A stretch of 8,514 bases of DNA, from assembly GCA_021107375.1 (NCBI GenBank), contig JAIOSY010000112.1, forward strand, positions 1 to 8,514. Reading direction: 5' to 3'. Source of the stretch: Sulfurimonas sp. Its GTDB lineage: Bacteria > Campylobacterota > Campylobacteria > Campylobacterales > Sulfurimonadaceae. The translations under genes were made by a program, and so were the position numbers. The notes beneath the pieces were generated by a model that worked only from the letters and a program-made list of their open reading frames with translations, had not been told where the DNA came from and did no database searches. Below are positions 1 to 8,514 of the stretch, piece after piece (the stretch's first letter is position 1; every line of letters begins with the position of its first letter).

Positions 1-258
1 ACGCTCAACTTCTCCACCAAAGTCAGCGTGACCTGGAGTATCGATAATGTTAATTTTATGGTCTTTATAACGAATAGCTGTGTTTTTAGAAAGAATTGTA
101 ATTCCTCTTTCTTTTTCTAAATCATTACTATCCATTGCTCTTTCATCATGTTGTTCATGATCACCAAATGTACCAGATTGCTCTAGTAAACCATCTACCA
201 GCGTAGTTTTACCGTGGTCAACGTGTGCGATAACGGCAATATTTCTAATTTTTTGCAT
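1..258 (-). CDS. typA: TypA/BipA ribosome-associated GTPase, N-terminal part (cut by window edge)
   Basis: This is a translational GTPase of the EF-G/LepA type. It binds the ribosome and is linked in other bacteria to ribosome assembly and to growth under stress or cold. Only the first 86 residues are visible, all from the G domain. The P-loop AHVDHGKTT lies at residues 11-19, the switch I motif RGIT at 51-54, and the G3 motif DTPGH at 73-77. The stretch [14 protein letters not shown] and the ending [11 protein letters not shown] are typical of TypA rather than EF-G or LepA. The ATG at 256-258 is supported by AAGGAAA at 266-272, seven bases upstream, and by a TATAAT box further up. The frame is open to the left edge. 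The gene diverges from cca. The identification is near certain; the rest of the protein cannot be judged here. Confidence 0.97.
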   Translation of the reverse strand, partial: MQKIRNIAVIAHVDHGKTTLVDGLLEQSGTFGDHEQHDERAMDSNDLEKERGITILSKNTAIRYKDHKINIIDTPGHADFGGEVER

Positions 259-294
259 ATTAGGGTTTCCTTCATATTTTGGAAAATTTTCGCG

Positions 295-300
295 ATTATA
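295..300 (-). promoter_or_regulatory. Candidate -10 box of the typA promoter
   Basis: The minus strand reads TATAAT here, an exact sigma-70 -10 hexamer. It follows a strongly A/T-rich tract and has no convincing -35 box. Campylobacterota promoters commonly lack a conserved -35 element, so this is not an objection. A start about seven bases downstream would give a leader of roughly 30 bases carrying the typA Shine-Dalgarno site at 266-272. The call rests on motif and spacing only. Confidence 0.55.
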
Positions 301-332
301 CCCAAATAAAAATTATAAATTGATTACAATCG

Positions 333-341
333 TGATATACT
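333..341 (+). promoter_or_regulatory. Candidate extended -10 promoter for cca
   Basis: The plus strand reads TGATATACT, that is TG-n-TATACT, an extended -10 element with one mismatch to TATAAT. Transcription starting near 348 would leave a leader of about 50 bases before the cca ATG at 399. The whole 259-398 spacer is so A/T-rich that TATA-like words occur by chance (others lie around 350-380), so confidence is limited. Confidence 0.35.
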
Positions 342-398
342 TATAAATTATATAAATCAATGAGTAAATAATATAAATAAATTAAAGAATGAAATCAT

Positions 399-1655
399 AT
401 GAATAATAAAATTAAATTTGAATATCCAAACTATTTACAAATAATATTTGATAAACTAAATAAAAATAATATAAAATCAATAATAGTTGGTGGTTATATT
501 AGAGATTATTTATTAAATATTAGTTCTAAAGATATTGATGTTGAACTTTATGGAATAAACTCATTTGAACAATTAGAAAAGATTTTAGAAGAGTTTGGAG
601 AGGTGAATAGTGTTGGGAAAAGTTTTGGTGTTTGTAAATTATCACTAAAAAATCAAGAAATTGATTTTTCACTGCCTAGAATTGACAATAAAATTTCATC
701 TGGACATCGTGGATTTGATATTATTATAAATGAAAATTTAGATTTTAAAACTGCAAGTTCAAGAAGAGATTTTACGATCAATGCTATAGGTTACGATGTA
801 ACACTAAAAAAGATTTTAGACCCTTTTAATGGTTTAGACGATTTAAAAAATAGAACTTTAAAAGCTGTAGATATAAATAAATTTATACAAGACCCTCTCA
901 GAGTTTTTAGAGCCGTTGGATTTTATAGTAGATTTAATTTAACTATAGATAAAAAACTTTTTAGAATCTGTAAAAAAATGTGTGATGATAATATTTTAGA
1001 TGAACTTCCACAAGAAAGAATCTTTAGTGAAATAAAAAAAATAATTCTTAAATCAACTAAACCATCTACTGGATTTTTATTATTAAAAAATTTAAATGCA
1101 CTTAAATATTTAAAACCATTAGATAAATTAACAAAAGAAAATTTAGAAAAAGTTTTAAAAGCACTTGATAAATTATCGGAAATTAAAACTAACAATAACA
1201 AAACTAACATAACTTTATCGTTAGCAACTCTTTGTTATAAATTTAATATAAAAGAGACTGAAATTTTTTTAGAGAATTTAACTACTGAAAAAAAGATATT
1301 AAAAGATATTTTATCACTTACACAAAATAATTTCAAAAATTATTATAACGATTCCGAACTTTTAGAACTTGCAACAAAAGTAAATATTGAAAATTTTTTA
1401 ATTTTTTCTTCTGCAGTTAATCCTACAATAAATAAAGAAATTTTTAAAACTATAAAAATAAAAGCAAAAGAATTAAATATATTAAATAAAAAAGCCCCAC
1501 CCTTTTTACAAGGTAGAGACATTTTGGCATGTGGAATTGAACCATCAAATAAATATAAAGAGATATTATCTGAGGCATATAAAGCCCAAATAAATTTAAA
1601 GATAACTTCCCATAAGGAAGCTAAAAAATGGCTAAAAAATTACTTAGCTACCTAA
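399..1655 (+). CDS. cca: CCA tRNA nucleotidyltransferase (class II, poly(A) polymerase family)
   Basis: This enzyme adds or repairs the 3' CCA end of tRNAs using CTP and ATP in the cytoplasm. The N-terminal nucleotidyltransferase head shows GGYIRD at residues 31-36 and the metal-binding DID at 45-47. RRDFTINAIGYD (122-133) is the nucleotide-selection region, followed by DPFNGLDDLKNRTLKAV. The neck begins with DPLRVFRAVGF (165-175) and LPQER (203-207). The carboxyl end has a FLQGRDILACGIEP element (369-382), common at the end of this family. No HD phosphohydrolase motif is seen in the middle. The length of 418 residues is normal. The ATG has only a weak purine stretch (AAAGAATG, 384-391) upstream. 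The gene is exceptionally A/T-rich even against its neighbours. A poly(A) polymerase or a CC- or A-only adding enzyme from the same family cannot be excluded by sequence alone, but a full CCA-adding enzyme is the simplest reading. It converges on the hypothetical gene and overlaps its last codons. Confidence 0.9.
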   Translation: MNNKIKFEYPNYLQIIFDKLNKNNIKSIIVGGYIRDYLLNISSKDIDVELYGINSFEQLEKILEEFGEVNSVGKSFGVCKLSLKNQEIDFSLPRIDNKISSGHRGFDIIINENLDFKTASSRRDFTINAIGYDVTLKKILDPFNGLDDLKNRTLKAVDINKFIQDPLRVFRAVGFYSRFNLTIDKKLFRICKKMCDDNILDELPQERIFSEIKKIILKSTKPSTGFLLLKNLNALKYLKPLDKLTKENLEKVLKALDKLSEIKTNNNKTNITLSLATLCYKFNIKETEIFLENLTTEKKILKDILSLTQNNFKNYYNDSELLELATKVNIENFLIFSSAVNPTINKEIFKTIKIKAKELNILNKKAPPFLQGRDILACGIEPSNKYKEILSEAYKAQINLKITSHKEAKKWLKNYLAT

Positions 1656-1666
1656 AATAATATTTT
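1629..1666. terminator. Weak candidate terminator structures at the cca / hypothetical-gene convergence
   Basis: Two short inverted repeats sit where the two convergent genes end. TGGCTAA (1629-1635) pairs with TTAGCTA (1644-1650), with one G-U pair and an eight-base loop. AAAATA (1654-1659) pairs with TATTTT (1661-1666), all A/T, merging into a T run at 1663-1668. The first could fold in transcripts of either direction. The T run would serve the plus-strand cca transcript, but it lies 12 bases past the first stem. Neither is a strong intrinsic terminator. Confidence 0.25.
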
Positions 1667-2111
1667 TTCTATTTACTTCTGTCATTGCCGATATCGTTGA
1701 CATTGCTTTCGTTAGTCCATCTTTAAACTTTGAAGTATAAATCTGTTTATTTTCTTTATCAAATTTATCTATTATATCTATGTACTGTTTCATAAATTCT
1801 TGAATTAATTCAATCGTTATAATAGTAATTTTCTTACTAGAAGCAACTATAAGAACAAGATCAAAAGCTTTCTTTTTCTTAGAATCCATTGCATCCATCT
1901 CTATAAAACGCTGCCCTTTATCATCTTTTAAAAGAAGTTTTCTCATCACTTCATTAAGACCATCTTCACATATCTCAAAACTAATTAGTTTATTATTTAC
2001 ATAAACTCTCATATCTGAAATATTCATTTTAGAAATTTTTTCTACAATTTTAGAATGCTCTTGATTCTCATTAGCCTCTTTTTTATTTTTTCCTAAAATT
2101 TTACCAAACAT
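1644..2111 (-). CDS. Conserved-looking hypothetical protein, last gene of the gyrB-queF series
   Basis: I do not recognise this 155-residue protein. It begins with a short lysine-rich segment (MFGKILGKNKK). A charged, probably helical stretch follows to about residue 60. Two hydrophobic strands, DLVLIVAS (84-91) and KITIITIEL (94-102), are too short and broken for a membrane span. The rest is a helical, lysine-rich carboxyl part. There is no signal peptide, cysteine pair or catalytic motif, and it is probably cytoplasmic. The ATG at 2109-2111 has AAGGA seven bases upstream (2119-2123), which overlaps the queF stop codon. The gap to queF is 10 bp, so expression with queF is likely. The last 12 bp overlap the end of cca on the other strand. 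The good start signal and operon position make it a real gene; its function is unknown. Confidence 0.8.
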   Translation of the reverse strand: MFGKILGKNKKEANENQEHSKIVEKISKMNISDMRVYVNNKLISFEICEDGLNEVMRKLLLKDDKGQRFIEMDAMDSKKKKAFDLVLIVASSKKITIITIELIQEFMKQYIDIIDKFDKENKQIYTSKFKDGLTKAMSTISAMTEVNRKNIILGS

Positions 2112-2121
2112 CTAAATTTCC

Positions 2122-2499
2122 TTACATTTTACTGCTATCTATCTCTATTACAGTGTGAACATTACCTCTTGGGTTATAATCAGCTACAACTTTCATATAT
2201 TTTGGTTTTAATTTTCTTTCTAAAACTTCATATATCTCATTCGCAGAGTTTTCATGAGATACATGTTTATCTCTAAATGAATTTATATATAATTTTATAG
2301 CTTTTAACTCAACAACCCATTCATCTGGAGTATATTCCAAATATATAGTAGCATAATCTGGATACCCACTTCTTGGACAAAGACATGAAAATTCTGGAAG
2401 AGTCATCTTAATAAGATAGTCTCTTTTATGCTCATTTGGCCATATCTCTAAATCTTTTTCTACATTAAATTCATTTACTATTTTTTCACCATACTTCAT
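2122..2499 (-). CDS. queF: NADPH-dependent 7-cyano-7-deazaguanine reductase QueF (short, unimodular type)
   Basis: QueF reduces the nitrile preQ0 to the amine preQ1 with two NADPH, a step in making the modified tRNA base queuosine. Numbered from the ATG at 2499, the protein has 125 residues, the small single T-fold type as in Bacillus rather than the two-domain E. coli form. EFSCLCPRSGYPDYATIY contains the nucleophile Cys41 (in LCP) and the acid Asp48. ELKAIKLYINSFRD (64-77) is the NADPH-binding QueF signature region. HEN (82-84) carries the His and Glu that bind substrate. An upstream in-frame TTG at 2505 would add two residues. It is rejected because GAGG (2507-2510) lies directly against it, but seven bases before the ATG. 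The stop of the upstream EAL-type gene ends two bases before this ATG, so translation is probably coupled. The downstream hypothetical gene follows after 10 bp. Confidence 0.96.
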   Translation of the reverse strand: MKYGEKIVNEFNVEKDLEIWPNEHKRDYLIKMTLPEFSCLCPRSGYPDYATIYLEYTPDEWVVELKAIKLYINSFRDKHVSHENSANEIYEVLERKLKPKYMKVVADYNPRGNVHTVIEIDSSKM

Positions 2500-2501
2500 A
2501 C

Positions 2502-3908
2502 TCAATCCTCATTTATATTTATTAATTCTGCTAACTCTTTACCTTGCCTATAATCAACACCTATCTTTTTTGCAAACTCACTAATCTCTTTATTTTCAAT
2601 CATTTTCATCCATGTTTTAACACCTTTAGAGTGTGCCATTACATTTAATCCCTCTATTATACTATTGTAATTTTTATTTTTTATATCTTTTGTATAAAAT
2701 GTATCAAATCTAATTATATCAATATCCAAATCTCTTAAATATAAAAAACTACTATGCAAAGAACCAACTCTATCTATAGCTATTTTTACACCTATCCGTT
2801 TTAAAGAACCTAAAATAGAGTTATATCTATCTATATGTGAATAATATTCTATTTCACTAAGAATAAATACTATCTTTCCTTTGGCATGTGGATTATCATT
2901 TATTAATTCTTTAGTTTTTGATAAAAAATTAGGATTTCTTAAAGATGTAGGAGATATAGTTATAGCAAAATTAATATTATCTTTACTTATACAATTAAAC
3001 ACACTCTTTTGTAAAACCATAAAATCATACTCAGCAGTAAGTCCAAGTCTATTTAATACTTTCATATACTTTTTTGGATGTAATATTTTTCCATTAGAAC
3101 TTTTTAATTTTATAAAACACTCTTTAATTATTAGATTTGAATTTTCATATACATCTTGAGTCATAATTGTCATAGAATTTAATTTCATAGCATCTATAAC
3201 ATATAATTCCAAATCACTAGGGTTAATCTCTTCTTTTTGAGATATAACTTTTTTAATTTTATTTTCCTCTTGTAATTCAAAAAGATTCTCTATCATATAT
3301 TCTAAATTATTTGAAAAAGTTGTATCAGTAATAGTTCCAGAGATATTTACTTCAATATCATCAACCATAAAATCACTACTTTTTAAACAAAACAGTTCTA
3401 ATATTGTATTAAAATCTTCTTTTTTTCCATTCAATCCAAGAACAAAATCACCACCTTTTATATGCCCTATAGGAAAATTAGATAATTTTTTATCTTTAAG
3501 ATACTCACCTATATATTTTGCCACTTCAAAAAGAACTTTATCACCTTTTTGAATACCATAACGGATATTTATATCATGTAAATTATCTATACTTATAAGT
3601 GCTAAAGTATAATCTTTTTTATTTTCAATATCTTTTTTTAAATATTTATATAAAAAATCTCTTGTAAATGTATTGGATATTGGCTCTGTAATTCTTACAT
3701 TAAAACCTTTATATATAAGATAAAAAATAAAATATATACTAATAGCTAAAAGTACAATAGATTCAATATAAAATGATACTTGTAAATTTTGATAAGATGA
3801 TATAAGTGTATTTGAGATAAAAGCAAGTACAAGAGCAAAAATTGGAAGCCCCATTCTAAGTGCTAATTTAAAACGGTACTCTCTCTCTTTTGTCTCAGGA
3901 AGCAGCAT
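2502..3908 (-). CDS. Membrane protein with degenerate GGDEF and EAL domains (probably enzymatically inactive)
   Basis: This 468-residue protein resembles a c-di-GMP synthase/phosphodiesterase hybrid, but its catalytic motifs are broken. Two hydrophobic spans (about 19-39 and 46-67) have almost no periplasmic loop between them and would anchor it in the inner membrane. A GGDEF-like domain follows (about 82-215), with SIDNLHDIN and YGIQKGDKVLFEVA, but the active-site GGDEF reads KGGDF (151-155). The EAL-like domain (about 235-460) reads ECF for EAL (263-265). It has ITIS where VNLS is usual (316-319), DRVG for DDFG (379-382), RFD for KID (400-402) and KMIEN for EGVET (435-439). The closing DYRQG (452-456) is kept. 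So synthesis and hydrolysis of c-di-GMP both look unlikely, and a binding or scaffold role is possible (inference). The start lies 9 bp after gyrB with no clear Shine-Dalgarno site, suggesting coupling to gyrB. An internal Met19 would remove the polar lead-in but also lacks a good site. Confidence 0.85.
   Translation of the reverse strand: MLLPETKEREYRFKLALRMGLPIFALVLAFISNTLISSYQNLQVSFYIESIVLLAISIYFIFYLIYKGFNVRITEPISNTFTRDFLYKYLKKDIENKKDYTLALISIDNLHDINIRYGIQKGDKVLFEVAKYIGEYLKDKKLSNFPIGHIKGGDFVLGLNGKKEDFNTILELFCLKSSDFMVDDIEVNISGTITDTTFSNNLEYMIENLFELQEENKIKKVISQKEEINPSDLELYVIDAMKLNSMTIMTQDVYENSNLIIKECFIKLKSSNGKILHPKKYMKVLNRLGLTAEYDFMVLQKSVFNCISKDNINFAITISPTSLRNPNFLSKTKELINDNPHAKGKIVFILSEIEYYSHIDRYNSILGSLKRIGVKIAIDRVGSLHSSFLYLRDLDIDIIRFDTFYTKDIKNKNYNSIIEGLNVMAHSKGVKTWMKMIENKEISEFAKKIGVDYRQGKELAELININED
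2506..2510 (-). promoter_or_regulatory. Ribosome binding site that fixes the queF start
   Basis: The minus strand reads GAGGA inside the last codons of the upstream EAL-type gene. It is about six to seven bases from the ATG at 2499 but touches the alternative TTG at 2505. This spacing selects the ATG. Ribosomes finishing the upstream gene at 2502 would be positioned to reinitiate at queF. Confidence 0.65.
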
Positions 3909-3917
3909 ATTTATATG

Positions 3918-7311
<3,394 letters not shown>

Positions 7312-7320
7312 ATAAAGTCC

Positions 7321-7340
7321 TATATATTATATAATTTTTA
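7321..7340. other. Candidate DNA unwinding element
   Basis: These 20 bases are entirely A or T and lie immediately beyond the TAG triplets and left box pair, where strand opening would be expected in a box / trio / unwinding-element origin. The stretch also forms the 5' leader of dnaN. A TATAAT word within it could instead belong to a promoter, but its position against the dnaN ribosome site makes that unlikely. Confidence 0.5.
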
Positions 7341-7345
7341 GTATG

Positions 7346-7354
7346 TAGTAGTAG
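7346..7354 (+). promoter_or_regulatory. Candidate DnaA-trio (three TAG triplets)
   Basis: The plus strand reads TAGTAGTAG. Moving outward from the nearest DnaA box (7361-7367) it is 3'-GAT three times, separated from the box by the six-base spacer GGGGTA. DnaA-trios are single-strand initiator sites placed between a DnaA box and the melting region, with the 3'-GAT-5' repeat reading outward. Orientation, spacing and the adjoining A/T tract all fit. Three triplets can occur by chance, so the neighbouring context carries the call. Confidence 0.6.
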
Positions 7355-7360
7355 GGGGTA

Positions 7361-7375
7361 GTGAATATGTGAATA
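7361..7375 (-). promoter_or_regulatory. Left pair of DnaA boxes
   Basis: Two copies of GTGAATA on the plus strand (7361-7367 and 7369-7375) are TATTCAC on the minus strand, starting eight bases apart. The bases after each core on the minus strand are T and A. This pair adjoins the candidate DnaA-trio and unwinding element. Confidence 0.75.
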
Positions 7376-7406
7376 CCACTCGCCAAGCCCTATATTGAAA
7401 GATATT

Positions 7407-7425
7407 TATATGTGATGAACATATA
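7407..7425. repeat. A/T-rich perfect inverted repeat in the middle of the origin spacer
   Basis: TATATGT (7407-7413) and ACATATA (7419-7425) form a seven-base perfect stem around the loop GATGA. It lies between the two box pairs. The right arm and loop include TTCATCAC on the minus strand (7412-7419), a weak box-like word. It may be a protein-binding palindrome or simply chance in A/T-rich DNA. There is no T run, so it is not a good terminator for dnaA. Confidence 0.35.
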
Positions 7426-7431
7426 TAACTC

Positions 7432-7448
7432 TATTCACATCTATTCAC
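7432..7448 (+). promoter_or_regulatory. Right pair of DnaA boxes
   Basis: Two copies of TATTCAC on the plus strand lie at 7432-7438 and 7442-7448, ten bases start to start, about one helical turn. Each is preceded by C. They point away from the left pair, leaving about 56 bp between the inner edges of the pairs. No TAG-type triplet run follows them, so opening is predicted on the left side only. Confidence 0.75.
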
Positions 7449-7455
7449 TTTTATA

Positions 7456-7461
7456 ATTATA
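7456..7461 (-). promoter_or_regulatory. Candidate -10 box of a dnaN promoter
   Basis: The minus strand reads TATAAT just after the dnaA stop, preceded two bases upstream by a run of eight A residues (7464-7471). A/T tracts ahead of a lone -10 box are typical of Campylobacterota promoters. Transcription from about 7449 would cross the whole origin and give dnaN a leader of roughly 138 bases. The motif is exact, but the local composition makes chance matches common. Confidence 0.35.
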
Positions 7462-7478
7462 TCTTTTTTTTAGTCTAT

Positions 7479-8514
7479 TTAAGAAGATGAAGTAATTTTA
7501 TTTGTTAATTCATCTATTTTTGTTTTAAAATCTTCATCAGTTTCAATGAGTGAATTGATTTTTTTAAGTGTATGAGAGATTGCTGTATGGTCTTTCATCC
7601 CAAAATAAAGGGCTAGTTGAGGCATTGTACTTTGTGTTAAATTACGACAAATATAAATTGCAATTCTTCTAGCATAAACAATATTTTTACTTCTACCTTT
7701 AGAACGAATTTCACTAGGTTTTATATTTAAATCTTTTGCAACACTACTTGTTATTGATTCCAAACTTAGATTAGTTTTATTTTCTTGTATATGATCTTTT
7801 AGTACATTTTTTGTAAATGCAAGATCAATATCAACATGCATTAGTTGAGAATAAGCATGAAGTTTTGAAAGTATACCCTCTATTTCACGAACATTATTAT
7901 CAATTACTGTAGCAATATAGTTAATAATATCAGATGATAATTGAACTTTATTTATACTACATTTACTTTTAATGATGGCTATTTTAGTCTCAAGTTCTGG
8001 TGGTTGAATATCTGCAACAAGTCCCCATTCAAAACGACTTTGAAGTCTTTTTTCAAGTCCACCAATTTTTTTAGGGTGTTTATCTGCTGTAAGTATTATT
8101 TGTTTTCCATCACCTTTTAGTGCTTCAAAAGTATGAAAAAATTCCTCTTGAATAGAATCTTTGTTACTTAAAAATTGAATATCATCTATAAGTAAAACAT
8201 CACATTTACGATATTTTTCTTGAAATCTATCCATTGTTTTGTTTCGCACATGCCGAATAAAATTATTTAAAAATTGTTCAACAGTTGTGTAAATAACATT
8301 TTTACCTTGATTTTCAAAAACATTACCAGCAGCTTGCATTAAGTGTGTTTTACCAAGTCCTACTCCACCATAAATAAAAAGAGGATTATAAACATTACCA
8401 GCATTTTCACTAACATTTTTTACAGCTGCATAAGCAAACTGATTAGATCCACCAACCATAAAATTATCAAATGAGTGAGATGGATTTAATAAAGAGTGAG
8501 AAGTTTTTTGTTCA
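7479..8514 (-). CDS. dnaA: Chromosomal replication initiator DnaA, carboxyl part (5' end beyond window)
   Basis: DnaA is the ATP-dependent initiator that binds oriC boxes, opens the DNA and recruits the helicase. The frame stays open past the Met codon at 8459 to the right edge, with LNPSHSFDNFMVGG matching the usual start of the AAA+ domain. Domains I and II are therefore missing only because of the window. In the visible 344 residues, Walker A GGVGLGKT is at 49-56 and Walker B LLIDD at 107-111. Sensor I ILTAD is at 140-144, the arginine-finger region LQSRF at 157-161, and sensor II VREIEG at 208-213. Domain IV begins near 245 and carries GRSKNIVYARR and the box-reading KDHTAISH (307-314), usually KDHTTVLH. 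FIRHV (85-89) occupies the single-strand-binding segment that contacts DnaA-trios in Bacillus. The stop lies 30 bp from the nearest DnaA box. The identification is certain. Confidence 0.99.
   Translation of the reverse strand, partial: EQKTSHSLLNPSHSFDNFMVGGSNQFAYAAVKNVSENAGNVYNPLFIYGGVGLGKTHLMQAAGNVFENQGKNVIYTTVEQFLNNFIRHVRNKTMDRFQEKYRKCDVLLIDDIQFLSNKDSIQEEFFHTFEALKGDGKQIILTADKHPKKIGGLEKRLQSRFEWGLVADIQPPELETKIAIIKSKCSINKVQLSSDIINYIATVIDNNVREIEGILSKLHAYSQLMHVDIDLAFTKNVLKDHIQENKTNLSLESITSSVAKDLNIKPSEIRSKGRSKNIVYARRIAIYICRNLTQSTMPQLALYFGMKDHTAISHTLKKINSLIETDEDFKTKIDELTNKITSSS

Larger units (their letters stand above)
7312..7478. other. oriC: Putative chromosomal replication origin (oriC) in the dnaA-dnaN spacer
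   Basis: This 167-bp spacer is the only sizeable gap in the dnaA to hypothetical-gene series and holds clustered initiator sites. There are two reverse-oriented TATTCAC boxes at 7361-7375 and two forward ones at 7432-7448. Three TAG triplets lie at 7346-7354, and a pure A/T stretch at 7321-7340. A 15-base GC-rich island (7376-7390) and an A/T hairpin (7407-7425) lie between the box pairs. The boxes match the E. coli consensus TTATCCACA from position 2 except for T at position 5, as in the Helicobacter-type TCATTCAC box. The location between dnaA and dnaN is a common oriC site. Function is inferred, and a second box cluster upstream of dnaA lies outside the window and cannot be excluded. Confidence 0.8.

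Noticed and set aside
319..361. Inverted repeat ATTGATT / AATCAAT flanking the candidate cca promoter
   Set aside because: Seven bases separated by about 30 in A/T-rich DNA is within chance expectation, and no regulator can be named.
389..406. Five-codon upstream reading frame (MKSYE) overlapping the cca start
   Set aside because: It has no clear ribosome site of its own and is the kind of short frame expected by chance; it could at most affect cca initiation slightly.
923..1210. Minus-strand open frame inside cca
   Set aside because: It is antisense to a conserved gene, low in complexity and without family features; a shadow of A/T-rich codon use.
1606..1620. CTTCC / GGAAG hairpin near the end of cca as terminator of the minus-strand series
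   Set aside because: The stem is only five base pairs, followed on the minus strand by an interrupted T-rich stretch, and it lies inside cca coding sequence. It is too weak to call.
2503..2505. TTG start for queF, adding two residues
   Set aside because: The GAGGA site touches this codon, leaving no spacing, whereas the ATG at 2499 has ideal spacing.
2881..3159. Plus-strand open frame inside the EAL-type gene
   Set aside because: It is antisense to the EAL-like domain coding region with no ribosome site or recognisable protein features.
7326..7331. TATAAT on the minus strand as the dnaN promoter
   Set aside because: Transcription would start within the dnaN ribosome site at 7318-7321 and destroy it. 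The word is better explained as part of the A/T unwinding tract.
8457..8459. ATG as the start of dnaA
   Set aside because: The frame remains open upstream to the window edge and encodes the conserved LNPSHSFDNF that precedes the AAA+ domain, so this Met is internal.

Overview
The window is the chromosomal replication-origin neighbourhood of a very AT-rich bacterium. The gene order dnaA-dnaN-gyrB followed by queF, the low GC content (by eye below one third, lowest in cca) and the ATTCAC-type DnaA boxes suggest a member of Campylobacterota, most likely the Arcobacter group. That assignment is inference from gene order and sequence style; no database was searched.

Layout, left to right. Positions 1-258 (minus) hold the first 86 codons of typA/bipA, a ribosome-associated GTPase that runs off the left edge. 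A 140-bp divergent promoter region (259-398) separates it from cca (399-1655, plus), the tRNA CCA-adding enzyme. cca converges on, and overlaps by 12 bp, an unrecognised 155-residue gene (1644-2111, minus). That gene is the last of a tightly packed minus-strand series. Read in transcription order the series is dnaA (partial, cut by the right edge), the origin spacer, dnaN, gyrB, a membrane protein with degenerate GGDEF and EAL domains, queF, and the hypothetical gene. From dnaN onward the gaps are only 2-10 bp and Shine-Dalgarno sites often sit on the preceding stop codon, so dnaN to the hypothetical gene is probably one transcription unit.

The 167-bp dnaA-dnaN spacer (7312-7478) looks like a compact oriC. 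It has two pairs of TATTCAC boxes pointing away from each other. The left pair is followed outward by a short G-rich spacer, three TAG triplets and a 20-bp pure A/T stretch. That order matches the DnaA box / DnaA-trio / unwinding-element layout known from other bacterial origins. DnaA (initiator), DnaN (sliding clamp) and GyrB (supercoiling) work together at this site. QueF (queuosine synthesis) and Cca act in tRNA maturation, and TypA acts on the ribosome.

Most of the window is conserved core genome. No mobile elements, CRISPR arrays, tRNA or rRNA genes were seen. The points most worth a second look are the origin architecture and the apparently catalytically dead c-di-GMP-type protein embedded between gyrB and queF.
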